This document shows, piece after piece, positions 5,649-13,441 of a stretch of 14,355 bases of DNA. Within the stretch, counting starts at the first letter, position 1. Every line of letters begins with the position of its first letter. Made by a program: the position numbers and the translations under genes. Source of the DNA: an uncultured Pedobacter sp. (GTDB lineage: Bacteria > Bacteroidota > Bacteroidia > Sphingobacteriales > Sphingobacteriaceae); the NCBI GenBank assembly GCA_938008555.1, contig CALLKE010000005.1, positions 1-14,355 of the forward strand. Reading direction: 5' to 3'. The notes under the pieces are model-generated. The model searched no databases. It was not told the origin of the DNA and saw only the letters and a list, made by a program, of their open reading frames with translations.

Positions 5649-7703
5649 CTATTTCAGTTTACCCAAATACGTATAAATATCTTTTTGGGCCCGATATTTT
5701 TTTTTTGATCTTGATTGAACATATCGATTATCATTTAACTGATTAATTTCTCTCGCTTTGGTATTGTCTTTGAGTTGGATATCGATAATACCTCGGATTT
5801 CTTTTTTGATATCCTGATCCAAAATTGGGAATCCAATTTCTACTCGATGATCCAAATTTCTGGTCATTAAATCGGCGGATGATAGGTAGATCAGCTCATT
5901 GCCACCATTAGAAAATATCCAAACACGTGCATGTTCTAGGTATTTATCGATGATACTAATTACTTCAATATTTTCACTGAAGTTTTTAATACCTGGAATT
6001 AGGCAACACATTCCTCGAATGATTAATCTAATTTTTACACCTGCGTTACTGGCTTCGTATAATTTGGCAATGATATTTTCATCACTAAGGCTGTTCATCT
6101 TTAGAATCACATACGCGTCTTTTCCTGACTTAGCCAATTTGATTTCTTTTTTAATCAACTGATTGAATTTCTGCCGGCTTCCATGTGGCGAAACAATTAA
6201 CTGTTTATACCTTTTATGAGGCATTTTTTTCTGCAAGCCCTTGAAGAAGTTAACTAACTCTGTCGTAATTAGTGGATTTGCAGTGAATAAACTATGATCG
6301 CAGTATAGCTCTGCTGTTTTCTCATTGAAGTTACCGGTAGCCAAGTAAGCGTAGTGGACTTGTTTGCCTTTTTCAATGCGTGTCACTAAACATGTTTTGG
6401 AGTGTACTTTATGATCGGGCATTCCGTAGTGTACAATTACTCCCCCTTCTTCCAGCTGTTTTGCCCAGTTAATATTGGCTTGCTCATCAAAACGGGCCTG
6501 GAGTTCAACTAGGCAATGCACCTTTTTGCCATTTTTAGAGGCGTTGATAAGTGCGTTAATTACATTAGAGCCCGCAGCCAAACGATACAAGGTGATTCGT
6601 ATTTCTTTAACTTTAGGGTTGATCGCTGCTTCACGTAGAAACCGTATCACATAGTCAAAAGATTGGTAAGGTGTACTAATAAGATAGTCTTTAGCTGCAA
6701 TCTGAGGAAAAATGCTTTTATCTGTAGAAAGGTTTTTAACAGGAACAGGGTGTACTTTAGCATATTCTAAAGCAGGAGTTCCAATATTGGGAAATTGAAT
6801 GAAGTCTTTAAAGTTATGATATCGAGCTCCTAGTATAAGGCCATCTGCTCTTAAATTTAATGACGAAACTAGATACGTAAGCATATCTGTAGGCATGTCA
6901 ACGTCGTACAATAAACGCATGGGCTCACCATTACGGCGTTTTTGAAGCCCCTTGCTAAGGGCTTCAATAAATTTGTCACTCACATTATGATCTAAGTCAA
7001 ATTCAGCATCTCGAGTCAGTTGAATAGAGTAAGCGTCAATTTTATCATAATCGAAAATGAAAAAAATCTCATCCAAGCAGTATCGAATGATATCATCTAG
7101 CAATAAAATATACTTTAATTGGTTGCTTGATGGGAGTACGATAAATCGGCTTAAATGATCGGTAGGTATTTCAATGAGTGCATACTTAAATGCTTTTTTG
7201 TCTTTAGCCTTGGTTAATTTAATAAGGAAGTAAATAGACTGATCTTTTAGTTCAGGTAATTTATCTTCCTTGTGGATCATGATGGGAACCAGTGTGGAAA
7301 GCACCTTTTCTCGAAAAAAATCCTTCACAAATTGCCCTTGTGACGCATTTAGCTGTGTTTCATTAATAATAAATATTTTGTGTGCTGCTAGTTCCTTAAT
7401 GATAATGGTTTCAAATAGATGCTTGAACTTATGCTCTTGATTGATAACATTGACTTTAATTTGATTGAGTATTTCTTTCGGATTATAGCCTAATAATTCA
7501 CTCGACTGATCATTTAATTTCGCAAGACGGTTTAATGTGGCTACACGTATTCGATAGAATTCTTCCAGATTAGAAGAAAATATAGCCAAGAAATGAATAC
7601 GCTCAATCAGCGGAACTGACGGATCAGCAGCCTCTTGTAGTACGCGATCATTAAAATACAACCAACTTATTTCGCGATTTAGAAGCGGAATATTTTTCAA
7701 CAT
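5649..7703 (-). CDS. ppk: Polyphosphate kinase 1
   Basis: This enzyme reversibly transfers the terminal phosphate of ATP to inorganic polyphosphate. With the ATG at 7703 it has 684 residues, a normal Ppk1 length. A TTG three codons upstream (7712) is possible but less likely. N-terminal residues NREISWLYFNDRVLQEA are the family signature. Numbered from the TTG, the conserved catalytic histidines are H437 in KVHSKT and H594 in YLEHARVWIF, with VELQARFDE and LATGNFNEKTAELY of the phospholipase-D-like core also present. The protein ends in a lysine/arginine-rich tail. It lies 46 bp downstream of the lysine-rich protein gene on the same strand and may be co-transcribed with it or use its own weak promoter. 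Confidence 0.96.
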   Translation of the reverse strand: MLKNIPLLNREISWLYFNDRVLQEAADPSVPLIERIHFLAIFSSNLEEFYRIRVATLNRLAKLNDQSSELLGYNPKEILNQIKVNVINQEHKFKHLFETIIIKELAAHKIFIINETQLNASQGQFVKDFFREKVLSTLVPIMIHKEDKLPELKDQSIYFLIKLTKAKDKKAFKYALIEIPTDHLSRFIVLPSSNQLKYILLLDDIIRYCLDEIFFIFDYDKIDAYSIQLTRDAEFDLDHNVSDKFIEALSKGLQKRRNGEPMRLLYDVDMPTDMLTYLVSSLNLRADGLILGARYHNFKDFIQFPNIGTPALEYAKVHPVPVKNLSTDKSIFPQIAAKDYLISTPYQSFDYVIRFLREAAINPKVKEIRITLYRLAAGSNVINALINASKNGKKVHCLVELQARFDEQANINWAKQLEEGGVIVHYGMPDHKVHSKTCLVTRIEKGKQVHYAYLATGNFNEKTAELYCDHSLFTANPLITTELVNFFKGLQKKMPHKRYKQLIVSPHGSRQKFNQLIKKEIKLAKSGKDAYVILKMNSLSDENIIAKLYEASNAGVKIRLIIRGMCCLIPGIKNFSENIEVISIIDKYLEHARVWIFSNGGNELIYLSSADLMTRNLDHRVEIGFPILDQDIKKEIRGIIDIQLKDNTKAREINQLNDNRYVQSRSKKKYRAQKDIYTYLGKLK

Positions 7704-7709
7704 GAAGAA

Positions 7710-7740
7710 CAAATAAACAGATCAAATCTAAAAGTTCAAT
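7710..7740 (-). promoter_or_regulatory. Weak candidate promoter for ppk
   Basis: On the minus strand ATTG (7740-7737), a 19-base spacer and TTTATTTG (7717-7710) resemble the Bacteroidota TTTG-N19-21-TAnnTTTG promoter with one deviation in each box. The -7 box ends six bases before the ppk ATG, so the message would be nearly leaderless. Confidence 0.3.
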
Positions 7741-7749
7741 CACAATAAA

Positions 7750-8244
7750 TTAAAGCTTGGTAGAAACATCTGATTTTTCCCCTGCTGGCTTTGCCGTTAG
7801 AGTGGTGTTATCTGATTGGATAGTTGAAGTGTTAGAGACTAATTGAGATGATTTGGCAGATTTTTTTGGTGTAAATGTTACTCTTCTTTTAACGGTTGTT
7901 CTTGCTTTTGTAGGTTTGTTTGTTTTAATGACTTCCGTAACTATTTTTTTTGCTTTTGCTAGTGACGTTTGTTTGGGTTTGCGGGTCAAACCGATGGCAG
8001 TTTTTGTTTGGGTTTGCATCTTTTTAAAGTCTTCGCCTATGTCTTTAAGCTCATTAGCTAATTTTTTAGCTAGGCGTTTGCTGACTTTACTTAGATCTTT
8101 CTCAATCTTATTCCCAATAACTCCGAAAGTTTTGATCGATCTCATTAATTTTTGGGAAATAGCCTTTTGAAGATCTTTTTTTACTTTACGTTTAGCGGCT
8201 TTCCTAGAGAGCTCGCTATCTGATTTTGTTTTGCTGCTTTTCAT
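7750..8244 (-). CDS. Lysine-rich, histone H1-like basic protein
   Basis: The protein has 164 residues with lysine throughout, few aromatic residues and no cysteine. The N-terminal two thirds looks helical, with repeated KK/KR pairs (KAAKRKVKKDLQKAISQKL, KIEKDLSKVSKRLAKKLANELK). The C-terminal third is a low-complexity Ser/Thr/Pro/Lys tail (TPKKSAKSS and similar). It has no signal peptide or membrane segment. Composition resembles bacterial histone H1-like or AlgP-type nucleic-acid-binding proteins, but composition is not homology, and the exact function is unknown. It sits directly upstream of ppk on the same strand and has its own good promoter. A role in binding DNA, RNA or polyphosphate is inference. 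Confidence 0.7.
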   Translation of the reverse strand: MKSSKTKSDSELSRKAAKRKVKKDLQKAISQKLMRSIKTFGVIGNKIEKDLSKVSKRLAKKLANELKDIGEDFKKMQTQTKTAIGLTRKPKQTSLAKAKKIVTEVIKTNKPTKARTTVKRRVTFTPKKSAKSSQLVSNTSTIQSDNTTLTAKPAGEKSDVSTKL

Positions 8245-8262
8245 AAAAATTCGGTTTTGGCT

Positions 8263-8294
8263 ATAAATTAGCTAATATTTATTTGTAATACAAA
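8263..8294 (-). promoter_or_regulatory. Candidate promoter of the lysine-rich protein gene
   Basis: On the minus strand TTTG (8294-8291), a 20-base spacer and TAATTTAT (8270-8263) fit the Bacteroidota promoter layout; the -33 box is perfect and the last two bases of the -7 box deviate. Transcription would begin about a dozen bases before the ATG at 8244. Confidence 0.5.
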
Positions 8295-8295
8295 T
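8281..8295. promoter_or_regulatory. Perfect 7-1-7 palindrome over the -33 box
   Basis: The sequence ATTTGTA-A-TACAAAT is a perfect inverted repeat that contains the predicted -33 element of the lysine-rich protein gene. Its position is right for an operator, but AT-rich palindromes of this size also arise by chance. Confidence 0.35.
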
Positions 8296-8561
8296 GAAAT
8301 TTTTGAAGAATTAGAATGCTCGAAATTATTTTAACAGAATGGAGCTAATTCGAAATGATAGCGAAATAGACACTCAAATCTTAGATGAAAACAGATCGCT
8401 TGGATCTCTTTAAAATACACTCAACCCCAAAGAGTAGTGATAGATAATTCAGTGTATGATAGCTTCATAATCACTAAAAAACGATTAAATACATTGAAAA
8501 AATCCGATAATATTCTCTCCTTTGAATACCGATTGCAATTTCAATCAATGATTCGGTTAAG

Positions 8562-9971
8562 ATGGAACAATATATAAAGCACCCTGTGCTGATGAAGCTA
8601 GCAAAACTTGCTACGCAGGAAGAGATAGAAATTTATGTCATTGGAGGCTTTGTAAGAGACCTTTTTTTAGACCGCCCCTCAAAAGATATCGATATTCTAG
8701 TTGTTGGAAATGGAATAGCGTTTGCCCAGATTGTAGCCGAAAATTTAGGCACTCATGTATCCATTTTTAAAAATTTTGGTACCGCTATGCTACGATATGG
8801 TGATTTAGAGATTGAATTTGTAGGAGCTCGTAAAGAATCTTATCGACTTGATTCGCGTAAGCCAATTGTGGAAGATGGGACTTTGGAGGATGATCAAAAA
8901 CGTCGAGATTTTACGATCAACGCGATGGCAATTAGCCTAAATCAAGTTGATTTTGGAACATTGCTCGACCCCTTTGGAGGCATTTCAGATTTGCAGGCAA
9001 AACATATCCGCACACCACTCGATCCTACCGAAACATTTTCTGATGACCCCTTGCGTATACTTAGGGCCATTCGCTTTGCTACTCAGCTCGGTTTTAGCAT
9101 CGATCCGCAAGTAGTTGATGCAATTAAGTTACGTGCCGAGCGTATCAGAATTGTGTCAGCCGAGCGTATAACGGATGAATTGAATAAAATTATCTTGGCT
9201 CCCCGTCCATCCATTGGGTTTAATTATTTGCTCGATACAGGTTTGCTAAAATATATCTTCCCTCAAATGGTTGACCTTCGTGGCGTTGAGGTGATAGATG
9301 GCAAAGGACATAAAGATAATTTCTACCATACCTTACAGGTGCTGGATAATATTGCTAAAGCGACGGATGATTTGTGGCTGCGATGGGCTGCCATTTTGCA
9401 TGACATCGCTAAACCTTCCACCAAACGTTTCGATAAAATACATGGCTGGACATTTCATGGGCATGAGGATAGAGGTGCTCGCATGGTCCCCAAGATATTT
9501 GCACAGCTGAAATTACCCCTAAATGAAAAAATGAAATTTGTACAAAAGCTTGTACAACTACATTTAAGGCCCATCGTTCTTGCTCAAGATATTGTGACCG
9601 ATTCAGCTGTTCGGCGTTTATTGTTTGAGGCGGGCGATGATATTGAAGCACTGATGCTTCTCTGCCATGCCGATGTAACCACCAAAAACGAATATAAGAT
9701 CAAAAAATATCGACAGAACTTTGAACATGTTCGGCAAAAGCTGAAAGATGTAGAAGAGCGAGACCAAATACGAAACTGGCAGCCCCCAGTGACAGGTTTG
9801 GATATTATGAAAACATTTGGGCTAAAGGCTGGTAAGGAGGTGGGTCTTATTAAAAACCACATACGTGAAGCTATCCTTGAAGGCGATATTAAAAATGACA
9901 GGGCAGAAGCCTGGGAATTTATGATCAAGAAAGGTATAGAAATGGGACTTAGTCCCATGTTGGGTAGCTGA
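8562..9971 (+). CDS. cca: CCA-adding tRNA nucleotidyltransferase with HD domain
   Basis: The protein has 469 residues. The N-terminal class II nucleotidyltransferase head shows GGFVRD (28-33), the metal-binding DID (42-44) and RRDFTINAMA (114-123), followed by DDPLRILRAIRFA (161-173) of the neck. A C-terminal HD phosphohydrolase-like domain is marked by H256, H280-D281 in ILHDIAK, and H299 and H301 in FHGHED. This combination is typical of bacterial CCA enzymes, also annotated as PcnB-like; distinguishing CCA addition from poly(A) addition from sequence is not certain. The tRNA gene in this window lacks an encoded CCA end, so the organism needs this activity. It starts a plus-strand run leading to miaA. 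Confidence 0.92.
   Translation: MEQYIKHPVLMKLAKLATQEEIEIYVIGGFVRDLFLDRPSKDIDILVVGNGIAFAQIVAENLGTHVSIFKNFGTAMLRYGDLEIEFVGARKESYRLDSRKPIVEDGTLEDDQKRRDFTINAMAISLNQVDFGTLLDPFGGISDLQAKHIRTPLDPTETFSDDPLRILRAIRFATQLGFSIDPQVVDAIKLRAERIRIVSAERITDELNKIILAPRPSIGFNYLLDTGLLKYIFPQMVDLRGVEVIDGKGHKDNFYHTLQVLDNIAKATDDLWLRWAAILHDIAKPSTKRFDKIHGWTFHGHEDRGARMVPKIFAQLKLPLNEKMKFVQKLVQLHLRPIVLAQDIVTDSAVRRLLFEAGDDIEALMLLCHADVTTKNEYKIKKYRQNFEHVRQKLKDVEERDQIRNWQPPVTGLDIMKTFGLKAGKEVGLIKNHIREAILEGDIKNDRAEAWEFMIKKGIEMGLSPMLGS
9942..9958. repeat. Perfect 8-1-8 palindrome in the cca 3' end
   Basis: ATGGGACT-T-AGTCCCAT lies within the last codons of cca. In RNA it would fold as a short GC-containing hairpin 13 bases before the stop codon's end. 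No T tract follows directly, so it is not called a terminator. Confidence 0.5.
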
Positions 9972-10081
9972 TACTGTAGCAGCTGATGATTCTATTTTAA
10001 TTGGAGGCATTTTTTAGTATGGTTAGATAGTGTAGTAACTATTCAAGCTAACTGCTCTGTATCAACATGATTGACAATTTG

Positions 10082-10089
10082 TACCTTTG
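10082..10089 (+). promoter_or_regulatory. Candidate -7 promoter element of the pRiA4b ORF-3-like gene
   Basis: TACCTTTG is a perfect match to TAnnTTTG. Transcription would begin near 10095, leaving a leader of about 20 bases to the ATG at 10114. No clear TTTG lies at the -33 distance. The TTG within this box is therefore not a plausible start codon. Confidence 0.5.
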
Positions 10090-10113
10090 GCCCAGAACAC
10101 AGAAAGCATATTA

Positions 10114-10743
10114 ATGGCTATTTATAGATTTAAAATTTCTTTTGAAGATTATGACGATGTGGTACGAGAGATTGATATCAAATCGAGTCAAACATTTGAG
10201 GACTTGCATCTAGCACTCCATCGTTCTACAGCTTATAATGCAGAAAAATCCTCTTCATTTTTTGTAAGTAATGATCAGTGGATTAGGAATGAGGAAATTG
10301 CTTATTTACCCAATCAACGAAAGATAGATCGGGGTGTCAAGATGATGAGCAATGCTAAGTTGAGTACGTTTATTGATGATCCACACCAAAAGTTTTATTA
10401 CACGTATAATTTTGACAAACCTCTCGATTTTCATGTTGAGCTGATTAAAATTATTTTAGGTGATGAAAAAGGGCAGGAGTATCCTTGCGTGGTAAGAAGT
10501 GTTGGAGAGGTCCCCAAAATATTAGAAAGCACTATTCTTCCAGCTACATCATCTGATGATTTGACGGCAGATTTTGACTTTTTGAATGAAATGGATTTTG
10601 ACCCTAAAGATGCTGAGGAGATAGAGAATATGAATGAAATGGGTATCAACACAGAGGATGAAGAAGAGAGTGAGGACATGACGGATGAGTTCTCAGATCA
10701 TGACGAGTACGGCGAGGATGAGTCTCACAAAGACGACTATTAA
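10114..10743 (+). CDS. pRiA4b ORF-3-like protein with acidic tail
   Basis: From the ATG at 10114 the product has 209 residues. A longer version from TTG at 10087 would begin inside the promoter box. The N-terminal 125 or so residues (MAIYRFKISFEDYDD, SSQTFEDLHLALHRS, FFVSNDQW, FYYTYNFDKPLDFHVELIKI) match the fold and spacing of the plasmid pRiA4b ORF-3-like family (PRiA4_ORF3), a widespread family of unknown function. The last 60 residues are extremely acidic, rich in Asp and Glu (EDEEESEDMTDEF and similar) and probably disordered. It is predicted to be cytosolic. It lies between cca and miaA, but a shared role in tRNA maturation is only suggested by position. Confidence 0.8.
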   Translation: MAIYRFKISFEDYDDVVREIDIKSSQTFEDLHLALHRSTAYNAEKSSSFFVSNDQWIRNEEIAYLPNQRKIDRGVKMMSNAKLSTFIDDPHQKFYYTYNFDKPLDFHVELIKIILGDEKGQEYPCVVRSVGEVPKILESTILPATSSDDLTADFDFLNEMDFDPKDAEEIENMNEMGINTEDEEESEDMTDEFSDHDEYGEDESHKDDY

Positions 10744-10746
10744 TTA

Positions 10747-10790
10747 TCGAAGGCGATGCACCCACATTTTCCCATATGTGTAGCCTTTGA
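10747..10790 (+). repeat. Two-part stem-loop between the pRiA4b-like gene and miaA
   Basis: The outer arms TCGAAGGC (10747-10754) and GCCTTTGA (10783-10790) pair over eight positions with one G-U. Inside, CACAT (10763-10767) pairs with ATGTG (10776-10780). It starts three bases after the TAA of the upstream gene. A terminator or attenuator is possible, but no T run follows. Confidence 0.4.
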
Positions 10791-10823
10791 TCGCTACGAT
10801 GTTCAGTATATCAATACACAAAA

Positions 10824-11729
10824 ATGGTGAAGACGCTCATTGTGATTGTTGGGCCAACAGGCATCGGTAAAACTGCACTAGCTGTCAAAATTGCTCAACG
10901 CCTTCGAACAGAAGTCATTTCTGCTGATTCGCGCCAGTTTTATATTGAAATGGAAATTGGAACAGCCAAACCTTCGGCAGAGGAGTTAGCTGCTGCCAAA
11001 CACCATTTTATTAATTCGCATCACATCACCGAGGATTTTACTGTAGGCGATTTTGAGATTCAAAGCTTGGATAAGCTTAACGATATTTTCAAAAAACATG
11101 ATTTCGCTGTTTTAGTTGGAGGATCTGGTTTGTATGTCAATGCTGTGTGCAATGGCTTTGATGATTTGCCGCGCGCATCGCCTGAGTTGCGTGCGCAATT
11201 GAACCAGGATTTTATTGATGAAGGAGTTGAAGCATTGCAGCACCGTCTTCAAGAACTAGATCCGCTTTATTTCAAAGAAGTTGATATTCATAATCCACAG
11301 CGTATTATTCGAGCATTGGAAGTCTGTATCTCCACAGGAATACCTTTCTCAACCTATCGAACACGGTCACAAAAAACACGCCCATTTCGATCTGTGAAAA
11401 TTGGGCTGAACACAAGCCGTGATGAGCTTTATGATCGAATTAACAAACGAGTAGATCAAATGATTGCAATGGGTTTGGAGAATGAGGTTAGATCACTTAT
11501 CCCTTACCGGCATTTAAATGCCTTAAATACGGTAGGATACGCTGAATTATTTGATTATTTCGATGGAAAGATGACCCTACTTCAAGCGATCGAGAAAATC
11601 AAACAAAATACACGCCGTTTCGCCAAGCGTCAATTGACTTGGTTTAGAAAAGATGCCGAAATAAATTGGTTTGAGCCGAACGATCATATGGAGGACATTT
11701 TGAAATCTTTGTCGATTGAATTTGCTTAA
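10824..11729 (+). CDS. miaA: tRNA dimethylallyltransferase MiaA
   Basis: The protein has 301 residues, normal for MiaA. It shows the P-loop GPTGIGKT (10-17), SADSRQFY (33-40, with the catalytic Asp35), GGSGLY (99-104), NTVGYAE (235-241) and the C-terminal NTRRFAKRQLTWFRK (262-276). The enzyme transfers a dimethylallyl group from DMAPP to N6 of A37 in tRNAs reading codons that begin with U. It follows the pRiA4b-like gene by 80 bp and precedes the nucleosidase gene by 77 bp on the same strand. All key motifs are intact. Confidence 0.97.
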   Translation: MVKTLIVIVGPTGIGKTALAVKIAQRLRTEVISADSRQFYIEMEIGTAKPSAEELAAAKHHFINSHHITEDFTVGDFEIQSLDKLNDIFKKHDFAVLVGGSGLYVNAVCNGFDDLPRASPELRAQLNQDFIDEGVEALQHRLQELDPLYFKEVDIHNPQRIIRALEVCISTGIPFSTYRTRSQKTRPFRSVKIGLNTSRDELYDRINKRVDQMIAMGLENEVRSLIPYRHLNALNTVGYAELFDYFDGKMTLLQAIEKIKQNTRRFAKRQLTWFRKDAEINWFEPNDHMEDILKSLSIEFA

Positions 11730-11806
11730 ACTCAATTCTTGAATCTAGAAAGCTTAATCAACTGCAATAAGCTTCAAATACGTGCTGACCTACATGTAAA
11801 TACAAA

Positions 11807-12385
11807 ATGAAAAACCCTATAGTCATTATTGCTGCACTTGAACGTGAGATCAGTGCGCAAGTATTACCCGTTCATATTCCAATTGTGTATTCTGGTATTG
11901 GGAAGATCAATGCAACGATGGCCACGGTTAGGGCAATCCAACAATACCAACCGAAACTAATAATCAATCTGGGAACAGCAGGTGGGGTTAATTCCAATTT
12001 ATCTGGTTTGGTTCAAGTGAGAAAGGTAGTTCAACGAGACATGATTGCAGAGCCTTTGGCTCCTCGAGGCTCGGTTCCATTCACTAACAAGCCAAACGCG
12101 TTTCATGCTGTGCACGGTGATTATGTGTGTGGAACGGGTGATAGCTTCGTCACTCAAAAAGATAAATGGTTAATTGAAAATCAAATTGATCTGGTGGATA
12201 TGGAGCTATTTGCGATTGCTTCTGTTGCTTATGAATATGGCGTTAATTGGATGGCGTATAAATATATCTCAGATAATGCGAACGATTCCTCGGGCGAAGA
12301 ATGGGACAATAACGTTAATCATGGTGAGGCATTATTCCTAGAAAAACTGGAGGAATTGTTATCCGTTAATAGCCTTCCAAAGTAA
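11807..12385 (+). CDS. MTA/SAH nucleosidase-like protein, short form
   Basis: The product has 192 residues, about 40 fewer than E. coli MtnN (232). Nucleoside phosphorylase superfamily motifs are present: AALEREIS, where E14 corresponds to the water-activating Glu; SGIGKINA (29-36); NLGTAGG (54-60); VDMELFAIASV (130-140, with the ribose-binding Met-Glu); and ISDNAND, with D156 as the general acid. The catalytic set is thus complete, and the shortening is in the loops between. Likely activity is hydrolysis of methylthioadenosine or S-adenosylhomocysteine. Futalosine hydrolase belongs to the same superfamily and cannot be excluded. Its 3' end overlaps obg on the opposite strand by 27 bp. Confidence 0.8.
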   Translation: MKNPIVIIAALEREISAQVLPVHIPIVYSGIGKINATMATVRAIQQYQPKLIINLGTAGGVNSNLSGLVQVRKVVQRDMIAEPLAPRGSVPFTNKPNAFHAVHGDYVCGTGDSFVTQKDKWLIENQIDLVDMELFAIASVAYEYGVNWMAYKYISDNANDSSGEEWDNNVNHGEALFLEKLEELLSVNSLPK

Positions 12386-13354
12386 GTCTTTGAGCTCTAG
12401 CATGCCTTTCTGTGTAGAAGATGAGATGAATATAGTCGGTAGCGTGGGTAGTTCTTTTTTCAGCTCATTCTCTAATTCATGATCAAGCAAATCCGATTTG
12501 GTGATTGCCAATACGTGAGGTTTATGAATGAGTTCGGGATTAAAGCTTTGTAACTCGTTTAGTAATATGTGATATTCTTCGATAATCGTTCGATTTGTAT
12601 CAGCAGGAACCATAAATAGCAATACCGAATTACGTTCAATATGGCGTAAAAAACGTAGTCCAAGCCCCTTTCCCTTGGAGGCTCCTTCAATAATTCCTGG
12701 GATATCAGCCATTACAAAAGACTTGCTATCTCGATAGGATACGATACCTAAATTAGGGACAAGTGTAGTGAAAGCATAGTCAGCAATTTCTGGCTTTGCA
12801 GCAGATATGACAGAGAGCAGTGTAGATTTTCCTGCATTGGGGAACCCAACTAGGCCTACGTCGGCCAATAGTTTAAGTTCAAGTATTATCCATTCCTCTT
12901 TGCCTTCTTCTCCAGGTTGCGAAAACCGGGGTGTTTGTCGGGTAGCTGATTTGAAGTGCCAGTTTCCCAAGCCACCGCGGCCGCCTGGGGTTAGAATTTT
13001 GGTTTCCCCATCTTTGGTTATTTCGAAGAGAACCTCGCCAGTTTCTGCATTTCGGGCGATCGTGCCTAAAGGAACCTCCAAGATTTCATCCTCGCCCATT
13101 TTACCAGATTTCCGGCCACTAGATCCAGGCATGCCATCTTTGGCGATGACGTGTTTTCGGTATTTTAAATGGAGTAAAGTCCAATATTGAGTGTTGCCTC
13201 TCAGAATGATGTGGCCTCCGCGGCCGCCATCGCCACCATCAGGGCCACCTTTTGAAGTTAATACATCACGGTGTAAATGAGCAGATCCTGCTCCTCCACG
13301 TCCAGACCGACAACATATTTTAACATAATCAACAAAATTGGAACCCTGCGACAC
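12359..13354 (-). CDS. obg: Ribosome-associated GTPase Obg
   Basis: The protein has 331 residues. The N-terminal glycine-rich Obg domain (GRGGAGSAHLHRD, GGPDGGDGGRGGHI) covers about 1-160. It is followed by the G domain with G1 GFPNAGKS (170-177), the FTTLVPNLG switch (195-203), G3 DIPG (217-220), G4 TKSD (285-288) and G5 SSS (311-313). The C-terminal OCT domain found in some Obg proteins is absent, which is common. Obg acts in 50S ribosome assembly and stress signalling. The start is a GTG at 13354-13352; it gives the N-terminus MSQGSNFVDYVK expected for Bacteroidota Obg, and no nearby ATG fits. It follows adk by 87 bp on the same strand. Confidence 0.96.
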   Translation of the reverse strand: MSQGSNFVDYVKICCRSGRGGAGSAHLHRDVLTSKGGPDGGDGGRGGHIILRGNTQYWTLLHLKYRKHVIAKDGMPGSSGRKSGKMGEDEILEVPLGTIARNAETGEVLFEITKDGETKILTPGGRGGLGNWHFKSATRQTPRFSQPGEEGKEEWIILELKLLADVGLVGFPNAGKSTLLSVISAAKPEIADYAFTTLVPNLGIVSYRDSKSFVMADIPGIIEGASKGKGLGLRFLRHIERNSVLLFMVPADTNRTIIEEYHILLNELQSFNPELIHKPHVLAITKSDLLDHELENELKKELPTLPTIFISSSTQKGMLELKDLLWKAING

Positions 13355-13441
13355 GTATCTTGAATTTATTAATTGTAGAAAATGAAATACTGCTTCTCTG
13401 TATGGTCTTGCAAAAATGAGTGGATCTTAGATGAGCTATAT

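Larger units (their letters stand above)
8245..8561. other. 317-bp divergent intergenic region
   Basis: It separates the minus-strand lysine-rich/ppk pair from the plus-strand cca gene. Apart from the promoter and palindrome at its left end, there is only a weak cca promoter candidate (ATTG at 8493-8496, 20-base spacer, CTCCTTTG at 8517-8524). I see no gene, RNA or repeat in the middle. Confidence 0.5.

Noticed and set aside
7704..7712. TTG start for ppk
   Set aside because: It adds only three residues before a normal ATG and overlaps the candidate -7 box; the ATG at 7703 fits the family start.
7853..8170. Hydrophobic plus-strand frame opposite the lysine-rich gene
   Set aside because: Antisense of lysine codons reads as Phe and Leu, so the hydrophobic character is an artefact.
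10087..10113. TTG start giving a longer pRiA4b ORF-3-like protein
   Set aside because: The TTG lies inside a perfect TAnnTTTG promoter box, and the family begins at MAIYRF, so the ATG at 10114 is the better start.
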